Positions 59,460-62,391 of a stretch of DNA of 62,391 bases are shown here, one piece after another. Within the stretch, counting starts at the first letter, position 1; each line of letters starts with the position of its first letter. The notes under the pieces were generated by a model, which was not told where the DNA came from, made no database searches, and worked only from the letters and a program-made list of their open reading frames with translations. The stretch comes from an uncultured Mediterraneibacter sp. (GTDB taxonomy: Bacteria; Bacillota; Clostridia; Lachnospirales; Lachnospiraceae). Location of the stretch: contig CAKRWZ010000003.1 in NCBI GenBank assembly GCA_934418295.1, positions 1 to 62,391 of the forward strand. The letters are read 5' to 3'. The position numbers and the translations under genes were made by a program.

Positions 59460-61229
59460 ATGAAAAAAATATCAGAAAAAATCACGGAACGGATGGAACA
59501 GGCTTTTGAGCAGGCCGGATACGACAAAAAGCTGGCCAGGATCACGGTATCCAACCGGCCGGATTTATGTGAGTACCAGTGCAACGGCGCGATGGCCGGG
59601 GCAAAAGTTTACAAAAAAGCGCCGATCATGATTGCAAATGATGTTGTGGAAGTTCTGAAAGAAGAAAAAATGTTTGTCAAGGCAGAGGCTGCCAATCCGG
59701 GATTTATCAACCTGACACTGAGTCCGGAATTTGCGGCAGAATACATCCGGGCGATGGGACAGGATACGCGTCTTGGTGTGGATGCGGTGGAGAAGCCGAA
59801 AAAGATTATGATCGATTACGGCGGACCGAACGTGGCAAAACCGCTTCATGTCGGGCATCTGCGTTCTGCGATCATCGGAGAAAGTGTAAAAAGAATCCTT
59901 CGCTTTATGGGACATGACGTAATAGGAGATATTCATCTGGGCGACTGGGGATACCAGATGGGGCTGATCATTACAGAAGTGAAAAAGCGTCAGCCTGATC
60001 TTCCGTATTTTGACGAAGCGTTTACCGGAGATTATCCGAAAGAGGCGCCTTTTACCATCGGAGAGCTGGAAGAGATCTACCCTGCCGCCAGCGCTTATGC
60101 AAAAGAGCATGAGGAGTATCGGGAAGAGGCCTTGCAGGCGACCTATCTCCTGCAAAACGGAAGAAGAGGTTACCGGGCACTCTGGAAACACATCATGGAA
60201 GTTTCTGTGACGGACCTGAAGAAGAATTATCAGAACCTGAACGTGGATTTTGATCTTTGGAAAGGAGAATCCGATGCACAGGCATACATTCCGGGCATGG
60301 TGCAGCGCCTGAAAGAAGAAGGATATGCACATGTGGATGAAGGTGCACTGGTAGTGGATGTGCGGGAAGAGTCGGACACCAAAGAGGTGCCTCCGTGTAT
60401 GATACTGAAATCAGACGGCGCCGCTCTTTATGATACGACAGATCTGGCAACCTTGGTGGAAAGAGAAGAAAAATATGCGCCGGACGAAGTGATCTATGTG
60501 GTAGATAAACGGCAGGAACTGCATTTTATCCAGGTGTTCCGCTGTGCGAAGAAAACAAGGATCGTAGGTTCGGAGACCGAATTGAAATTCCTGGGATTCG
60601 GAACGATGAACGGCAAAGACGGAAAACCGTTTAAGACCCGGGAGGGCGGCGTAATGCGTCTGGAAAACCTGATCCGGGAGATCAACGAAGAAATGTACAA
60701 AAAAATAGAAGAAAACCGTACTGTATCGGAGGAAGAAGGAAAGGAGACGGCAAAGACAGTGGGACTGGCAGCCATTAAATATGGGGATCTCTCCAACCAG
60801 GCTTCCAAAGATTATGTGTTTGATGTAGAGCGTTTTACTTCCTTTGAGGGAAATACAGGCCCGTACATTCTTTACACCATTGTCCGTATCAAATCCATCA
60901 TGGGCAAACATGCAGCCCAGACCGGAACTGAAGATGTGGCAGGAGACGTGCTGGCACCGGTCTCAGATGCAGAAAAAGCGTTGATGCTGGAAGCAGGAAG
61001 ATTCAATGAAGTGATGGCAAATACCAGTGAAGAGATCGCACCGCACAAACTCTGTGCATACATTTATAATCTGGCCAATACATTCAACCGTTTCTACCAT
61101 GAAACAAAAATCCTCTCTGAAGAGGATGAAAAGCGTCAGGCAAGCTACATCGCACTGTTGGATGTGACCAAAAAAATATTGGAGACCAGCATCGATCTGC
61201 TCGGCTTTGAAGCTCCGGAGAGAATGTAA
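59460..61229 (+). CDS. argS: Arginyl-tRNA synthetase
   Basis: Charges tRNA-Arg with arginine. A 589-residue class Ia enzyme with the N-terminal Add-1 domain (1-100, N-R-P-D-L-C-E-Y), HIGH motif as K-P-L-H-V-G-H-L-R-S, the catalytic core, and a C-terminal DALR anticodon-binding domain (about 470-589, P-H-K-L-C-A-Y-I-Y-N-L-A). The alanyl-tRNA editing gene starts 2 bp after the stop. Confidence 0.96.
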   Translation: MKKISEKITERMEQAFEQAGYDKKLARITVSNRPDLCEYQCNGAMAGAKVYKKAPIMIANDVVEVLKEEKMFVKAEAANPGFINLTLSPEFAAEYIRAMGQDTRLGVDAVEKPKKIMIDYGGPNVAKPLHVGHLRSAIIGESVKRILRFMGHDVIGDIHLGDWGYQMGLIITEVKKRQPDLPYFDEAFTGDYPKEAPFTIGELEEIYPAASAYAKEHEEYREEALQATYLLQNGRRGYRALWKHIMEVSVTDLKKNYQNLNVDFDLWKGESDAQAYIPGMVQRLKEEGYAHVDEGALVVDVREESDTKEVPPCMILKSDGAALYDTTDLATLVEREEKYAPDEVIYVVDKRQELHFIQVFRCAKKTRIVGSETELKFLGFGTMNGKDGKPFKTREGGVMRLENLIREINEEMYKKIEENRTVSEEEGKETAKTVGLAAIKYGDLSNQASKDYVFDVERFTSFEGNTGPYILYTIVRIKSIMGKHAAQTGTEDVAGDVLAPVSDAEKALMLEAGRFNEVMANTSEEIAPHKLCAYIYNLANTFNRFYHETKILSEEDEKRQASYIALLDVTKKILETSIDLLGFEAPERM

Positions 61230-61231
61230 AA

Positions 61232-62391
61232 ATGACAGAAAAACTGTTTTATGAAAATGCGTATCTGAAAGAATTCCACGCAGCAGTAAAGCGATGCGTG
61301 CCTGCAAAAAAAGGGAAAAAAGAAGTCTTTCATGTGATACTTGACCGGACCGCGTTTTTCCCGGAAGGCGGCGGACAGTATGCGGATACCGGAATCCTTG
61401 GCGGCCGAAAAGTACTGGACGTTCAGGAGATCGATGAAGGCATCCTGCACATCACAGACGGACCGCTTACAGAGGGAGACACAGTCGAAGGGTGTCTGGA
61501 CTGGACAGAGCGTTACATGAAAATGCAGCAGCATACCGGAGAACATGTTGTATCTGGTATCGTAAACAGAAGATTTGGATACCAGAACGTGGGGTTTCAC
61601 TTGGGCAACGAAGACTGTACCATGGATTTTAATGGCGAGATCACAAAAGAGCAGCTCCGGGAGATCGAGACAGAAGCAAACCGGGCAGTGGCAGCGAACT
61701 GTGAGGTCCTGATCTTATTTCCGAAACCGGAGGAATTGGAAACGCTGCAGTATCGAAGTAAAATTGAAATCGAAGGACAGGTGCGGATTGTGGCGATACC
61801 GGGCTATGACGTATGTGCCTGCTGTGCACCCCATGTGTACCGGACAGGGGAGATCGGGATGATCAAGCTGACCAACGTACAGCATTATAAAGGCGGCGTG
61901 CGTGTGACACTGCTCTGCGGGGTCAGGGCCTTAGCGGATTATCGGGACAAAGAGCAGCAGATAAAAGAAGCTTCGGCATTGCTCTGTGCGCCGGAGCAGG
62001 AAGTGTATCAGGCGGTCGTAAGGCTGAAAGAAGAGAAAGACGGGCTGAAACAGCAGCTTTGGGAATTAAAACATCAGTTGCTTCGGGAAAAGCTGTTCCC
62101 TTATCTGGAGTGGGAGAGAAAGGGAGAAAAAGCGCCGGAATTTTTATGGATATCCGAAAAGGATCTGACACCGGAAGATAACAAGTACCTGTTAAACCAG
62201 ATACTGGAAAAAGGTGTGGGGATCTGTATAGTTGTGTCCGAAAATGCAGAGCAGTTTCGATATATTGCAGGAAGCCGCACACGAGATGTCCGACCCGTTG
62301 CGAAATGGTTTAATACACATTTTGAGGGACGGGGAGGCGGAAAAGAAGATATGGTACAAGGGGCTTGCAGCCTGCGTCCGGAGGAAGGTAC
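61232..62391 (+). CDS. Alanyl-tRNA editing protein AlaX-type (partial, cut by window end)
   Basis: ATG 61232 opens a frame running off the window (386 complete codons seen). It hydrolyses Ser- or Gly-tRNA-Ala. Zinc ligands are Q-Q-H-T-G-E-H and C-A-C-C-A-P-H, with T-A-F-F-P-E-G-G-G-Q-Y opening the editing domain. Following a coiled region, a DHHA1 domain appears (G-R-G-G-G-K-E-D-M-V-Q-G). The presence of DHHA1 makes it the long AlaX-L form. It lacks the alanylation domain of AlaRS. Start codon is 2 bp after argS stop; co-transcription is likely. Confidence 0.93.
   Translation, partial: MTEKLFYENAYLKEFHAAVKRCVPAKKGKKEVFHVILDRTAFFPEGGGQYADTGILGGRKVLDVQEIDEGILHITDGPLTEGDTVEGCLDWTERYMKMQQHTGEHVVSGIVNRRFGYQNVGFHLGNEDCTMDFNGEITKEQLREIETEANRAVAANCEVLILFPKPEELETLQYRSKIEIEGQVRIVAIPGYDVCACCAPHVYRTGEIGMIKLTNVQHYKGGVRVTLLCGVRALADYRDKEQQIKEASALLCAPEQEVYQAVVRLKEEKDGLKQQLWELKHQLLREKLFPYLEWERKGEKAPEFLWISEKDLTPEDNKYLLNQILEKGVGICIVVSENAEQFRYIAGSRTRDVRPVAKWFNTHFEGRGGGKEDMVQGACSLRPEEG

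Noticed and set aside
1..62391. Mobile elements, prophage or integration sites
   Set aside because: No transposase, integrase, recombinase or phage structural gene and no long terminal repeats were seen; gene order and codon use appear uniform.

Overview
The window reads as a chromosomal segment of a Firmicute of class Clostridia, most likely family Lachnospiraceae. I base this on strong GGAGG ribosome binding sites with frequent TTG and GTG starts, codY, sporulation sigma-K, a HrcA/CIRCE-controlled groESL, a glgC/glgD pair, a fused FeoAB, IreB/RuvX/DUF1292 synteny, DUF5688 and SipW-type secreted protein families, and no sign of an outer membrane. Genus cannot be fixed by eye. No phage, transposon, integrase or CRISPR array was seen; apart from a few lineage-specific genes this is core chromosome.

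Layout. 0-4.1 kb: fructose uptake (fruK, fruA, a DeoR regulator). 4.2-7.2 kb: ferredoxin-type aldo/keto reductase, an ECF S-component-like protein, DUF1893, and a convergent methyltransferase. 7.3-10.1 kb: poorly characterised membrane and secreted proteins with a MazG-like pyrophosphohydrolase, ending in a 42-residue ORF. 10.1-18.3 kb: a sulfur amino acid locus with a promoter inside an inverted repeat, a cysteine-rich leader peptide with an attenuator, metY, cysK, metNIQ, and then a second, CjaA-like (cysteine) ABC transporter. 18.4-22.3 kb: an SGNH hydrolase, a rhodanese-TtcA fusion, and the KtrB/KtrA potassium system. 22.4-26.6 kb: a SipW-type secreted beta-solenoid protein, a 52-residue minus-strand gene, and feoAB. 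26.7-29.0 kb (minus strand): glgC-glgD.

29.2-42.9 kb is dominated by nucleic acid metabolism: endonuclease IV, MnmM, a NYN-LOTUS protein, PrmA, RsmE, cysteine desulfurase and ThiI, an HPr-like protein lacking the active-site histidine (minus strand), MtaB, IreB, RuvX, DUF1292, a Fur-family repressor, RNase J, TrmR and a U32 peptidase-like tRNA hydroxylation protein. 42.9-50.8 kb: sigma-K (minus strand), a zinc-ribbon protein with an acidic Trp/Tyr-rich tail, YifB/ComM, DprA, TopA, CodY and an unknown protein. 50.8-62.4 kb: groESL, guaB, a membrane-anchored amidase, YqeG, DUF5688, tRNA-Arg(CCG), a secreted protein, AzlCD, ArgS, and an AlaX-type editing protein cut by the window end.

The most interesting region is the 10.1-10.58 kb leader of the sulfur locus. 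A 42-codon ORF with three consecutive Cys codons precedes an intrinsic terminator, and the 5' arm of that terminator can instead pair perfectly over 10 bp with a segment just downstream of the Cys codons. This has the architecture of a ribosome-mediated, cysteine-responsive transcription attenuator. Sulfur handling recurs through the window (MetY, CysK, two transporters, rhodanese-TtcA, NifS/IscS, ThiI), as does tRNA modification (TtcA-like, MnmM, ThiI, MtaB, TrmR, U32).
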